Shown piece after piece: positions 6,370 through 14,394 of a stretch of 25,783 bases of DNA. Source of the DNA: CBFDBT01 sp965603115 (lineage in GTDB: Bacteria > Pseudomonadota > Alphaproteobacteria > Sphingomonadales > Kordiimonadaceae). The stretch lies in the NCBI GenBank assembly GCA_965603115.1, contig CBFDBT010000016.1, forward strand, positions 1-25,783, read 5' to 3'. The first letter of the stretch is position 1; every line of letters begins with the position of its first letter. The position numbers were made by a program, and so were the translations under genes. The notes under the pieces were generated by a model. The model did not search any database, had not been told where the DNA came from, and saw only the letters and a program-made list of their open reading frames with translations.

Positions 6370-8217
6370 CTATTCAGCAGCGTCCTTTGGCTGGTAAATC
6401 TCTGCGCCCTGCTCAATAAACTCAGCTGATTTTTCAGCCATGCCCTTTTCAGCTTCTTCCTTGGCAGCGGCATAGTCCCGCACTTCTTGACTAATTTTCA
6501 TCGAGCAAAACTTTGGCCCGCACATAGAGCAGAAATGCGCAACTTTATGCGCTTCTTTCGGCAGGGTTTGATCGTGGAAGTCTTTCGCAGTTTCCGGATC
6601 AAGCGCCAGGTTAAACTGGTCTTCCCAGCGGAATTCAAAGCGGGCTCGGCTTATTGCATTGTCCCGCTCCTGCGCCATAGGGTGGCCTTTAGCAAGGTCA
6701 GCGGCGTGGGCCGCGAGCTTATAGGTGATAACACCCACCTTCACATCGTCACGGTTCGGCAGACCCAAATGCTCTTTGGGTGTAACATAGCAAAGCATAG
6801 CCGTGCCAAACCAGCCGATCATAGCTGCGCCAATGGCTGAGGTAATATGATCATAGCCCGGTGCAATATCCGTTGTAAGCGGCCCGAGGGTATAAAATGG
6901 CGCTTCATGACAATGTTTTAGCTGCTCATCCATATTCTCTTTGATCTTGTGCATCGGCACATGACCCGGCCCTTCAATCATTACCTGAACATCATGCTTC
7001 CACGCGACCTTGGTCAACTCACCGAGTGTGCGAAGTTCCGCAAACTGGGCTTCATCGTTGGCGTCGGCAATAGACCCCGGACGCAAGCCATCCCCCAGTG
7101 AGAAAGACACATCGTAAGCCTTCATAATTTCGCAGATATCTTCGAAATGCTCGTAGATAAAGCTTTCCTTGTGATGGGCCAGACACCATTTTGCCATGAT
7201 AGACCCGCCACGACTAACAATACCGGTAACGCGCTTGGCAGTCATAGGAACATAGGCTAAGCGCACACCAGCGTGAATAGTGAAATAATCAACCCCCTGC
7301 TCGGCTTGCTCGATCAATGTATCGCGAAACACTTCCCACGTAAGGTCTTCGGCAACACCATTTACTTTTTCCAGCGCCTGATAAATCGGCACGGTGCCAA
7401 TAGGTACGGGAGAGTTACGCATGATCCATTCGCGGGTATTGTGAATGTTACGGCCGGTGGAAAGATCCATAACATTATCGGCACCCCAGCGTGTGGCCCA
7501 AACCATTTTATCTACTTCTTCAGCGATAGAGGATGTCACCGCTGAATTACCAATATTGGCGTTGATTTTAACCAAAAAATTACGCCCGATAATCATCGGC
7601 TCAGCTTCGCTGTGGTTAATATTCGATGGAATAATCGCGCGGCCTTCCGCTATCTCTTTGCGGACAAATTCAGGGGTAATATAATCAGGAATATCCGCGC
7701 CGTAACTTTCTCCGCTGCGGCTTTCCTCAGGTGCTGCGTCGCGGCCCATATTTTCACGAATGGCGATATAGACCATTTCAGGCGTGATAATACCGCGCTT
7801 AGCATAAGCCATTTGTGTCACGGCCTTACCGTCTTTGGCGCGCAGAGGCTTGTGCTTAACCGGAAATTCAGGTGCTAAATATTCAGCCGAAGCATTACCG
7901 TTGTCTTCAGGTTTAATCTCGCGACCTTCATAAGCCTCCACGTCACCGCGGGCCATAATCCATTGCTCGCGAAGACGCGGCAATCCACTATTGATATCAA
8001 TCTCGGCTGTGTCATCCGTGTAGGGTCCTGATGTATCATAAACAATTTGCGGTGCTTCATTCGCGGTTGGATGCAAATGAATTTGGCGCATGGGCACGCG
8101 CACACTGGCGTCACAGTCAGACGCTACATAAATGCGCTCGCTGCCGCTAATAGCGCCTGTTGTTACGTTAAAATCTGAAGATGAAACATCTGTATTGGGT
8201 AAATTTGTATCGGGCAT
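6370..8217 (-). CDS. thiC: Phosphomethylpyrimidine synthase ThiC
   Basis: A 615-residue enzyme of thiamine biosynthesis that turns aminoimidazole ribotide (AIR) into HMP phosphate by radical SAM chemistry in the cytoplasm. The C-terminal CSMCGPKFC is the CX2CX4C [4Fe-4S] motif of ThiC. Other family marks include the segments with NINHSEAEPMIIGRNF, GADNVMDLSTGRNIH, TIHAGVRL, SRGGSIMAKWCLAHH, LGDGLRPGSIADA, VMIEGPGHVPMHKI and GPLTTDIAPGYDHI. Length is normal. The ATG at 8217 follows AAGGAAAG, which lies in the 3' edge of a TPP riboswitch. No other thi gene is adjacent in the window. It is regulated by thiamine pyrophosphate. Confidence 0.99.
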   Translation of the reverse strand: MPDTNLPNTDVSSSDFNVTTGAISGSERIYVASDCDASVRVPMRQIHLHPTANEAPQIVYDTSGPYTDDTAEIDINSGLPRLREQWIMARGDVEAYEGREIKPEDNGNASAEYLAPEFPVKHKPLRAKDGKAVTQMAYAKRGIITPEMVYIAIRENMGRDAAPEESRSGESYGADIPDYITPEFVRKEIAEGRAIIPSNINHSEAEPMIIGRNFLVKINANIGNSAVTSSIAEEVDKMVWATRWGADNVMDLSTGRNIHNTREWIMRNSPVPIGTVPIYQALEKVNGVAEDLTWEVFRDTLIEQAEQGVDYFTIHAGVRLAYVPMTAKRVTGIVSRGGSIMAKWCLAHHKESFIYEHFEDICEIMKAYDVSFSLGDGLRPGSIADANDEAQFAELRTLGELTKVAWKHDVQVMIEGPGHVPMHKIKENMDEQLKHCHEAPFYTLGPLTTDIAPGYDHITSAIGAAMIGWFGTAMLCYVTPKEHLGLPNRDDVKVGVITYKLAAHAADLAKGHPMAQERDNAISRARFEFRWEDQFNLALDPETAKDFHDQTLPKEAHKVAHFCSMCGPKFCSMKISQEVRDYAAAKEEAEKGMAEKSAEFIEQGAEIYQPKDAAE

Positions 8218-8222
8218 TGGCT

Positions 8223-8318
8223 TTCCTTCCCTCCGCTGGTCTTAACCAGATCAGGTTCCAGGGTCTTTCACTCAGTCATTGAGCTTAACTCTCAGCCATG
8301 ATGGCTCCCCTAGGAATC
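8223..8318 (-). ncRNA. TPP riboswitch (THI element) upstream of thiC
   Basis: Read on the minus strand, it carries the diagnostic TPP aptamer words in order: GGGGAGCC, GGCTGAGAG, an extra arm, ACCC, then GAACCTGATCTGG and the closing hairpin ACCAGCGGAGGGAAGG. AGCC pairs with GGCT around a 5-base loop, and CTGGTTAAGACCAG forms the last arm. The closing P1 stem can form between TTCCT (8312-8316) and AGGAA (8224-8228). That 3' strand is also the Shine-Dalgarno for ATG 8217, so ligand binding should hide the ribosome site; no intrinsic terminator lies between aptamer and gene, which favours translational control (inference). Confidence 0.95.
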
Positions 8319-8325
8319 GAAGGGC

Positions 8326-8354
8326 ATTGTGCGCTTTTTTATGAGTTGGAGCAA
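8326..8354 (-). promoter_or_regulatory. Candidate promoter for the thiC riboswitch transcript
   Basis: On the minus strand TTGCTC (8349-8354) and CACAAT (8326-8331) are separated by 17 bases. The predicted start falls just before the TPP aptamer, and the pair lies after the rpsD terminator. The -10 box matches consensus at only 4 of 6 positions. Confidence 0.4.
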
Positions 8355-8369
8355 GGGGGAATTATTAAC

Positions 8370-8404
8370 AAAAAAAGGGCCGGAACAAATGTTCCAGCCC
8401 TTTT
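8370..8404 (-). terminator. Terminator of rpsD
   Basis: A 14-bp stem with one G-U or C-A position (8373-8386 with 8391-8404), an AAAT loop, and a run of seven T residues on the minus strand. It lies 35 bases after the rpsD stop. Confidence 0.9.
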
Positions 8405-8438
8405 AAAATTCTGTCTAGTGTCGAGATTAACTGCCAGA

Positions 8439-9050
8439 TTACCTTGAGTAAAATTCGACCACAAGATTTGGTTCCATAATCACAGGATATGGAATTTCGT
8501 CTAGGCTTGGTACGCGGACATATGTCGCTTTCCAGCCAGCAACGCTGATATATTCAGCAACATCGCGCTCATTGCTTTGACCTGCTTGAACAACCATTGG
8601 AATATCGCGAGACTTGGCACTTACCTCAACAACATCACCCGGCTTAACAGCATAGGATGGGATGTTAACTTTAACACCATTTACAGTCACATGACCGTGG
8701 TTAACAAACTGGCGAGCAGCAAATACTGTTGGCACAAACTTAGCGCGGTAGATAACAGCATCGAGACGCTGCTCTAGAATACCCACTAGATTTTCACCAG
8801 TATCACCCTTACGACGATCAGCTTCTGCAAAATATTTGCGGAACTGTTTTTCACCGATGTTACCATAGTAACCTTTAAGCTTTTGCTTGGCGCGCAACTG
8901 AATACCATAGTCACTCAGTTTAGCTTTACGACGTTGACCGTGTTGGCCAGGACCATATTCGCGGGAGTTTACAGGAGACTTAGCACGGCCCCAGATATTC
9001 TCGCCCATGCGACGATCTAATTTATATTTAGCTTGAATCCGTTTGGACAT
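8439..9050 (-). CDS. rpsD: 30S ribosomal protein S4
   Basis: A 203-residue primary 16S rRNA-binding protein needed early in 30S assembly. The N-terminal part has KYKLDRRMGENIWGRAKSPV and YGPGQHGQRRKAKLSDYG, followed by the helix QKLKGYYGNIGEKQF; the S4 RNA-binding domain includes LEQRLDAVIYRAKF and ARQFVNHGHVTVNG; it ends with VVEFYSR. There are no zinc-binding cysteines at the N-terminus. It stands alone, outside an rpsM-rpsK-rpoA operon, as is usual in alphaproteobacteria. The ATG at 9050 has AAGGAAG upstream. It has its own promoter, a structured leader of about 135 bases and its own terminator, so it is a single-gene unit. Confidence 0.99.
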   Translation of the reverse strand: MSKRIQAKYKLDRRMGENIWGRAKSPVNSREYGPGQHGQRRKAKLSDYGIQLRAKQKLKGYYGNIGEKQFRKYFAEADRRKGDTGENLVGILEQRLDAVIYRAKFVPTVFAARQFVNHGHVTVNGVKVNIPSYAVKPGDVVEVSAKSRDIPMVVQAGQSNERDVAEYISVAGWKATYVRVPSLDEIPYPVIMEPNLVVEFYSR

Positions 9051-9186
9051 ATCGAATCGCTTCCTTCATTTGTTAAGCGCCACGAGCGTTGTGCTGTCCA
9101 TTATTTACTAACGATAACACTATGTTGCTCGCGCGGATAAGGCGCTATTGCCCTTATCCATTCAACCAAGGGACAATTCCCAAGGC
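9051..9186 (-). promoter_or_regulatory. Structured 5' leader of rpsD, candidate autoregulatory RNA
   Basis: Downstream of the predicted promoter, the minus-strand leader can fold into a strong hairpin at 9135-9159 (8 bp GGATAAGG with CCTTATCC, plus an inner GC pair and AATA loop), a smaller GGGA/TCCC hairpin before it, and a long-range stem of CGAGC with GCTCG extended by GCG/CGC (9127-9134 with 9077-9087). There is no T-run after the strong hairpin, so it is not a terminator. S4 is a known autoregulator in other bacteria; a role here is inference. Confidence 0.4.
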
Positions 9187-9192
9187 GGGCGC

Positions 9193-9220
9193 AATATAGG
9201 GGCTTGGCGACATTAGTCAA
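9193..9220 (-). promoter_or_regulatory. Sigma-70 promoter of rpsD
   Basis: On the minus strand TTGACT (9215-9220) and TATATT (9193-9198) are 16 bases apart, followed by GCGCC, a pattern common at strong alphaproteobacterial ribosomal promoters. It predicts a leader of about 135 bases before the rpsD start. Confidence 0.65.
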
Positions 9221-9260
9221 GCCAAAATACGACCTGTTAGTTGCACACAGTAAGATAGGG

Positions 9261-9283
9261 ACAAAAGATAAAGGGTTTTATCT
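9261..9283 (-). terminator. Weak terminator candidate after the PAS/EAL-like gene
   Basis: A 7-bp AT-rich stem AGATAAA (9266-9272) with TTTATCT (9277-9283) lies just after the stop codon at 9287 and is followed on the minus strand by TTTTG. Low stem GC makes it weak. Confidence 0.3.
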
Positions 9284-9286
9284 GAA

Positions 9287-10807
9287 TTATGAGCCCTCTG
9301 GGGCATCGTCAAGATTAAGTCTAATGCCAATATCATGAGCAAGTTGCTTCATCTTCACATCCGGCAAGTCAGCGGCGACAACGCCCACGCCTTTTTCCCC
9401 CCATGTGGCCACAAGCTGTGACATCATATCCTTGCCATCAAAGTGGCCTGATAGCTTTTTCATAACCTGTAAAGGCATTTCAACATACCCGTTATGCAAC
9501 AGTTTCATCAAACTATCATCGATAACAGCATCGCCAAAACGATCAATCCACAAAGAGTGACCCAACCCATCAAGTTTGCGCATGGTGTCCCAGTGAGCTC
9601 CCCCCTTTTTAGAGGGTGGCATTTCAAGAATACGGAAACCGAGCATTGAGGTTGGCTGCTCATGCTTTTTTAGGATCGCTGCAAGGTCATTAATAAAATG
9701 GACGTTCAGGAGTGTAGAGCGACATAGCTCATAATAATCAAGCTTGCCGTCATTGTAATGTGTGTCAGGGTTATTTTTAATAGCAAATTTTATCACCCTC
9801 AACATTTCATCAATCTGTGCCATATCGTGGGCATAAGCGATATCGGGGTGGTCATACAGCACTATCAACTTACCCGGAAGAGTGAGGCGACCGTCAACAT
9901 TAACTTTGCCCTGCTGCAACACTGCACGACTTTCAGACTTTGTGATGTCATTAACCTGCCGGCTAATCACCATATATTGAAATTTCTTGATCGCATCATT
10001 GACCAAATTACAATTATGCTGAATTCCCGAGATAACATCACTGAGGTTATCCAGCTCGTCATCACTATCAATTTCACCCAAGAAGATGCTACGACTATGA
10101 CTAAGCGCCATTTTCAAAGTAGCTGGATCTATTTCCCTATCATCAATCTTGACCTTAGCTGATCGCACGCCGAGAGCTTCGGCCGAGATATTGAGTTTAG
10201 AAGCCGCTGCCTCAAGTTCCTTTTCAAAAGCGACTTCATCGAAGTCACCACCAGAAAGCAGTCCGTAGCTGGCTTCATCTAATTTACCTATCTTGCCACC
10301 AACTGACTTCTTTTTAAGCTCACCCTCAACCTTATCACGAAGAATATCTTGATCTTCTGGACTAATATCACTTCCCGCCTTAAGCCCTTCAACCTCGACC
10401 ATATTAACCGCAATATCACCTTCCAGCGGGGAATTAAGCAATTCACCAACAAAGTTGAAGAAACTATACATATCCGCAGTGGCGACCTCGGCATTTTCGA
10501 TAGAACCTGGCTTATAAAACTCGAGCCTGCTGGTTTCATCATCATGTTTGAAAATCTTCATATCAAAATTGATATAGCCGCCCGGCTTATAGCGCAGAGG
10601 CACTTTAGGAAAAATTATATCTTCAAAGTTTCCCTGAGATTCAAAGAGCGCATCAACACGACCATGGGCATCTGGTGGAAAAATAAAACTCAAGGGCTGC
10701 GCGAAAAGGTCAATATTCTCCCATCGGAGTATCTGAGCTATCCGCTTATCATCCGGAGCAATTTTGCCAGCTTTATTCAATTTTATTATAAAAGCTTCAG
10801 AGCTCAC
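9287..10807 (-). CDS. PAS-like and degenerate EAL-like domain protein, unknown role
   Basis: A 506-residue protein, apparently soluble. The N-terminus (residues about 10-90) resembles a PAS-type sensor: KAGKIAPDDKRIAQILRW followed by QPLSFIFPPDAHGRVDALF. A charged linker follows (about 140-260). The C-terminal third resembles the second half of an EAL (cyclic-di-GMP phosphodiesterase) domain: GFRILEMPP where EAL proteins have the LEITE strand, LDGLGHSLWIDRFGD where they have the DDFG loop, and a final GVGVVAADLP with LAHDIGI in place of the late ET-helix. The signature EAL tripeptide and the DD pair are missing, so catalysis is unlikely. It could be a c-di-GMP or protein-binding regulator. 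The GTG start has GAGG five bases upstream. I am sure the gene is real, moderately sure of the C-terminal assignment. Confidence 0.6.
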   Translation of the reverse strand: MSSEAFIIKLNKAGKIAPDDKRIAQILRWENIDLFAQPLSFIFPPDAHGRVDALFESQGNFEDIIFPKVPLRYKPGGYINFDMKIFKHDDETSRLEFYKPGSIENAEVATADMYSFFNFVGELLNSPLEGDIAVNMVEVEGLKAGSDISPEDQDILRDKVEGELKKKSVGGKIGKLDEASYGLLSGGDFDEVAFEKELEAAASKLNISAEALGVRSAKVKIDDREIDPATLKMALSHSRSIFLGEIDSDDELDNLSDVISGIQHNCNLVNDAIKKFQYMVISRQVNDITKSESRAVLQQGKVNVDGRLTLPGKLIVLYDHPDIAYAHDMAQIDEMLRVIKFAIKNNPDTHYNDGKLDYYELCRSTLLNVHFINDLAAILKKHEQPTSMLGFRILEMPPSKKGGAHWDTMRKLDGLGHSLWIDRFGDAVIDDSLMKLLHNGYVEMPLQVMKKLSGHFDGKDMMSQLVATWGEKGVGVVAADLPDVKMKQLAHDIGIRLNLDDAPEGS

Positions 10808-10812
10808 ATATA

Positions 10813-10816
10813 CCTC
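10813..10816 (-). promoter_or_regulatory. Shine-Dalgarno deciding a GTG start
   Basis: GAGG on the minus strand, five bases before GTG 10807. It supports the non-ATG start of the PAS/EAL-like protein, since no ATG is near. Confidence 0.6.
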
Positions 10817-10899
10817 ACTAAACTTTATTCACGAGAATTTCTCAAACCTTAAGTCGAAGATCCTCTAAGGTCAAATACCACTTGGATATTTTTTCTTTA

Positions 10900-11784
10900 T
10901 TAGTCTCTCAAACGACGGATTAAACTGCTGGTGTCATTCCTGCTTCCACCCATTTTTTGAACGTCGGCGTAAAACTGGTCCACAAGAGCGGTTAGCGGTA
11001 GCGACATGTTATGGTGCTTGGCTTCATCGAGAACAATACCAAGGTCTTTACGCATCCAATCGACAGCAAAACCAAAATCAAATTCCCCGTCAATCATTGT
11101 GGTTGCGCGGTTGTCCATCTGCCAGCTTTGCGCCGCGCCTTTGCTAATAACATCGACAACAGCTTTTGCATCCAGCCCTGTTTCCATGCCAAAATGAAGC
11201 GCTTCTGATAGCCCTTGCACAATACCCGCAATACAAATTTGATTAACACATTTAGCAAGTTGCCCTGAGCCATTATCACCAAGCAGCTTTGCTGATTTGG
11301 CAAAAGCATCCATAATAGGTGCGGCTTTTTCAAAATCTGTCGCAGCACCACCAATCATCACCGTTAGCGCACCACCTACGGCTCCTGCTTCTCCACCTGA
11401 TACAGGTGCATCTAAAAACCCTATACCTTTTTCTCTAGCGGCAGCACCCAAAACACGCGCAATATCGGGTGACGCCGTGGTATGGTCAATAAAGATACTT
11501 CCTTTCTTCATCGAAGAAAATGCGCCAGTTTCTCCCATACAAATTTCTGAAATATCTTTATCTGCGCCGACACAGGCAAAAGTAAAATCTGCATCTGCGG
11601 CAGCACCAGCGGGGGTTGGTGCCAGTACCAATTCTGCTGTAGCCTCGTCGCTATATTCATCAAGCCACTGCTCAGCCTTAGATATAGTTCTGTTGTATAC
11701 GGTAACGCTATGTCCTGCCCGGGCTAAATGCCCTGCCATGGGGTAGCCCATAACACCAAGCCCTAGAAATGCTGTTTTTGCCAT
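10900..11784 (-). CDS. NAD(P)-dependent oxidoreductase, 3-hydroxyisobutyrate dehydrogenase family
   Basis: A 294-residue beta-hydroxyacid dehydrogenase. The N-terminal Rossmann domain opens with AFLGLGVMGYPMAGHL (GxGxxG at residues 8-13) and YNRT at the end of the second strand, where Asn-Arg suggests NADP may be accepted. The substrate-binding loop is DAPVSGGEAGA, and the catalytic region is GSGQLAKCVNQ with Lys178 and Asn181. Family members reduce or oxidise 3-hydroxyisobutyrate, tartronate semialdehyde, glyoxylate or related compounds; the exact substrate cannot be told. The ATG at 11784 has GGAGAAA upstream and is preferred to the ORF start seven codons earlier. It is divergent from the acylase gene at 11899. 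Confidence 0.9.
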   Translation of the reverse strand: MAKTAFLGLGVMGYPMAGHLARAGHSVTVYNRTISKAEQWLDEYSDEATAELVLAPTPAGAAADADFTFACVGADKDISEICMGETGAFSSMKKGSIFIDHTTASPDIARVLGAAAREKGIGFLDAPVSGGEAGAVGGALTVMIGGAATDFEKAAPIMDAFAKSAKLLGDNGSGQLAKCVNQICIAGIVQGLSEALHFGMETGLDAKAVVDVISKGAAQSWQMDNRATTMIDGEFDFGFAVDWMRKDLGIVLDEAKHHNMSLPLTALVDQFYADVQKMGGSRNDTSSLIRRLRD

Positions 11785-11898
11785 TTTATATTTCTCCACA
11801 AACAACTTTATGATTATATAGCTATATAGTTAGCAATTTGATAGGCGCTGGACTACTAACTGTCCAGTGATTTAGGGTAATATTTTGAAGGATTAAGT

Positions 11899-14313
11899 AT
11901 GTCGACAAGTAAACAGTGGCTCATCGGCTTTTTCATTCTAGTCGCCACAAGTATCTTTATGCTTTTCGGGTGGCTGCAAACATCTCTGCCGCAAACAGAG
12001 GGTGAGATTAAGATTGCCGGATTAAAGTCTAGCGTTACTATATCAAGAGACCAAAATGGCGTGCCCCATATTCGCGGCAAATCTATCGAAGATATCTCAC
12101 TGGGGTTAGGGTTTGCACATGCACAAGACCGCTTGTGGCAAATGGAAGTTAACCGGCGTCTCGGCGCTGGCCGCATGGCGGAAATTTTCGGGGCAACTGT
12201 ATTGCCCATTGATAAATTCTTCCGCACTTTGGGTTTTAAAAACAAGGCCACTTTGGCATACAAGGCCCTACCACACTCAAGTAAATCAGTCCTCATTGCC
12301 TACTCTGAAGGTGTCAATGCCTATCTTGCCACCCGCAGAGGGGCGCTCCCCATTGAATTTATAAGCACCGGCATTACCCCTGAGCCATGGCATCCAATAC
12401 ATACTATGACTTGGTTCAAAATGATGAGCTATGACCTAGGCGGCAATATGCGCCATGAACTTGCTCGCGCTGACCTTATGCAACAAATAAGCCCCGAACA
12501 AGTGGGTGAGCTTTATCCTCCTTATCCCGGAGAAGCTAAAGAATCCCCTCTTCCAGATTTCAGCGCATTACTTAAAGACCTACCCATTAAACAGCTCGCG
12601 GCCCTATCCCCTATTAACCCTGCGGGTTACGGCTCTAATAACTGGGTTGTCTCGGGCGAACGCACCAAGTCTGGCAAGCCAATTCTCGCCAATGATCCGC
12701 ACCTTACATTAAACACACCTTCCATTTGGTATATGGCGCACCTACAACTGGTTAAAGACGATGGCAGCATAAGCAATATAGTTGGCACCAGCTTTGCCGG
12801 AGCACCGATGATTGTTCTTGGCCGCAACGATAATATGGCGTGGGGATTCACCAACACAGCGCCTGATGTGCAAGATCTTTTTATTGAAAAAATCACAGAT
12901 GATGAGGGCAAAAGTTATCTAACACCGAACGGCCCTGCTCAATTTACTCTAAGGAAAGAAATCATCAAAATTAAAAATGCGGATGACCTACACCTCACTG
13001 TTCGAGAAAGTCGCCACGGCCCAGTGATGTCGGACATATACAAGCAACTAAAACCAACAATAGGTGAAAAATATGTGCTGGCCTTACAGTGGACAGCTTT
13101 GATGAACACCGATACCAATACCCTATTTGGAAATAGTCTCTTTGAGGCAAAATCCTTTGAAGACTTCAAAGCTGCAGGACAATTCTATGTTGGACCCCAG
13201 CAAAATATGATTTTTGCCAATTTAGATGGTGACATTGGCCTTTATACACCTTCGCGCATCCCCGTCAGGCATAAAAATAATAAAATTCAAGGCCGCATGC
13301 CATCCCCCGGCTGGGATTCTCTATACGATTGGCAAGGCATGGTCCCCTATGATGAATTACCGACACGCTATAATCCTGACGAAAATATGGTTGTGACAGC
13401 CAATCAAAAAATAACTCAAGGGGCTTATCCGCATTTTATTACCCGTGATTGGAGTCTGCCATATCGTTCAGGTCGCATTGAAAAATTACTGCGCAAAACT
13501 GAAAAACATGACCTTAAAACGATGGCTGCTATCCAATTTAATATTGGCTCTGACATGGTGGAAGACCTTAAGCCATTAATGATATCCCTCCTTGATGATA
13601 AAAACGGAAATGTTCCAGATGAAATTCTTAGCATCCTAACCAATTGGGATGACACAATGACATTAGATGGCCCTGCCCCGATTATATTTGCAACATGGTG
13701 GCGTCATTTAGCTAAAGTGATTTACAGCGATGAACTGGGCGATAAATTTAAGCGCTATAACAGGCAGCGCCCTACCTTTATAAAAAATACACTCAAAAAT
13801 AATGATAACCAATCCAAGTGGTGTGACGATGTAACCACCGAAACACTAGAAAGCTGCAACACACAAGTGACTAAAGCTCTCAAAGAGAGCCTTGTTGAAC
13901 TTACAAAGGCATATGGGGCCGATTGGACTAAGTGGCGTTGGGGTGATATCCATATCTTAAGACAAAAGCACACTCCCTTTTCACAAGTTCCTGTACTTAA
14001 AGATATATTCGACATATATGCACCGCACACTGGCGCAACCTACACCATAAATGTTTCTGGTAATAGCTGGAGTGAAGGTAACTTGCACAAGTCCTCAATG
14101 GGCCCAAGTTACCGCGGATTATTTGATATGAGCAATCTTGAGAATTCCCTATATCTGATGCCAACAGGTCAGTCAGGAAATATCTTTTCCAGCCATTACG
14201 CTGATCAGTTTTCCAAGTGGCAAAAAGGAGATTATTTCAAAATTAAAACCGAATTTAGCGATCAGAGTGATGCTATGGAAACATTGACTTTATCGCCCAC
14301 AAGTGCATATTAA
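11899..14313 (+). CDS. Penicillin acylase family Ntn hydrolase
   Basis: An 804-residue precursor expected to be exported and self-cleaved into alpha and beta chains. Residues about 7-28 form a signal anchor or signal peptide (WLIGFFILVATSIFMLFGW). The alpha-chain marks ISRDQNGVPHIRGKS and LGFAHAQDRLWQMEVNRR are classical for the family, as is GAGRMAEIFG. The catalytic N-terminal serine of the beta chain is Ser246 in GYGSNNWVV, followed by SGKPILANDPHL. FANLDGDIGLYTPSRIPVR and the late NVSGNSWSEGN with GPSYRGLFDM complete the fold. Substrates in this family include beta-lactam side chains and acyl-homoserine lactones; the context does not decide. The ATG has GAAGGA 6 bases upstream. Confidence 0.93.
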   Translation: MSTSKQWLIGFFILVATSIFMLFGWLQTSLPQTEGEIKIAGLKSSVTISRDQNGVPHIRGKSIEDISLGLGFAHAQDRLWQMEVNRRLGAGRMAEIFGATVLPIDKFFRTLGFKNKATLAYKALPHSSKSVLIAYSEGVNAYLATRRGALPIEFISTGITPEPWHPIHTMTWFKMMSYDLGGNMRHELARADLMQQISPEQVGELYPPYPGEAKESPLPDFSALLKDLPIKQLAALSPINPAGYGSNNWVVSGERTKSGKPILANDPHLTLNTPSIWYMAHLQLVKDDGSISNIVGTSFAGAPMIVLGRNDNMAWGFTNTAPDVQDLFIEKITDDEGKSYLTPNGPAQFTLRKEIIKIKNADDLHLTVRESRHGPVMSDIYKQLKPTIGEKYVLALQWTALMNTDTNTLFGNSLFEAKSFEDFKAAGQFYVGPQQNMIFANLDGDIGLYTPSRIPVRHKNNKIQGRMPSPGWDSLYDWQGMVPYDELPTRYNPDENMVVTANQKITQGAYPHFITRDWSLPYRSGRIEKLLRKTEKHDLKTMAAIQFNIGSDMVEDLKPLMISLLDDKNGNVPDEILSILTNWDDTMTLDGPAPIIFATWWRHLAKVIYSDELGDKFKRYNRQRPTFIKNTLKNNDNQSKWCDDVTTETLESCNTQVTKALKESLVELTKAYGADWTKWRWGDIHILRQKHTPFSQVPVLKDIFDIYAPHTGATYTINVSGNSWSEGNLHKSSMGPSYRGLFDMSNLENSLYLMPTGQSGNIFSSHYADQFSKWQKGDYFKIKTEFSDQSDAMETLTLSPTSAY

Positions 14314-14394
14314 CGTCTTGTTATATAAATGTTTGTTAATACTTATAGCATAAGGTACTCAACATGAAATTAACGATAATCAGGCAAGGCTAAC

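Noticed and set aside
10349..10852. 167-codon plus-strand open frame opposite the PAS/EAL-like gene
   Set aside because: It lies over the N-terminal half of a better-supported minus-strand gene with a Shine-Dalgarno; the translated sequence has no recognisable features.
14364..14394. Short ATG-initiated frame of nine codons before motB
   Set aside because: No ribosome site and no conserved content; the TAA falls just before the motB GTG by chance as far as can be seen.
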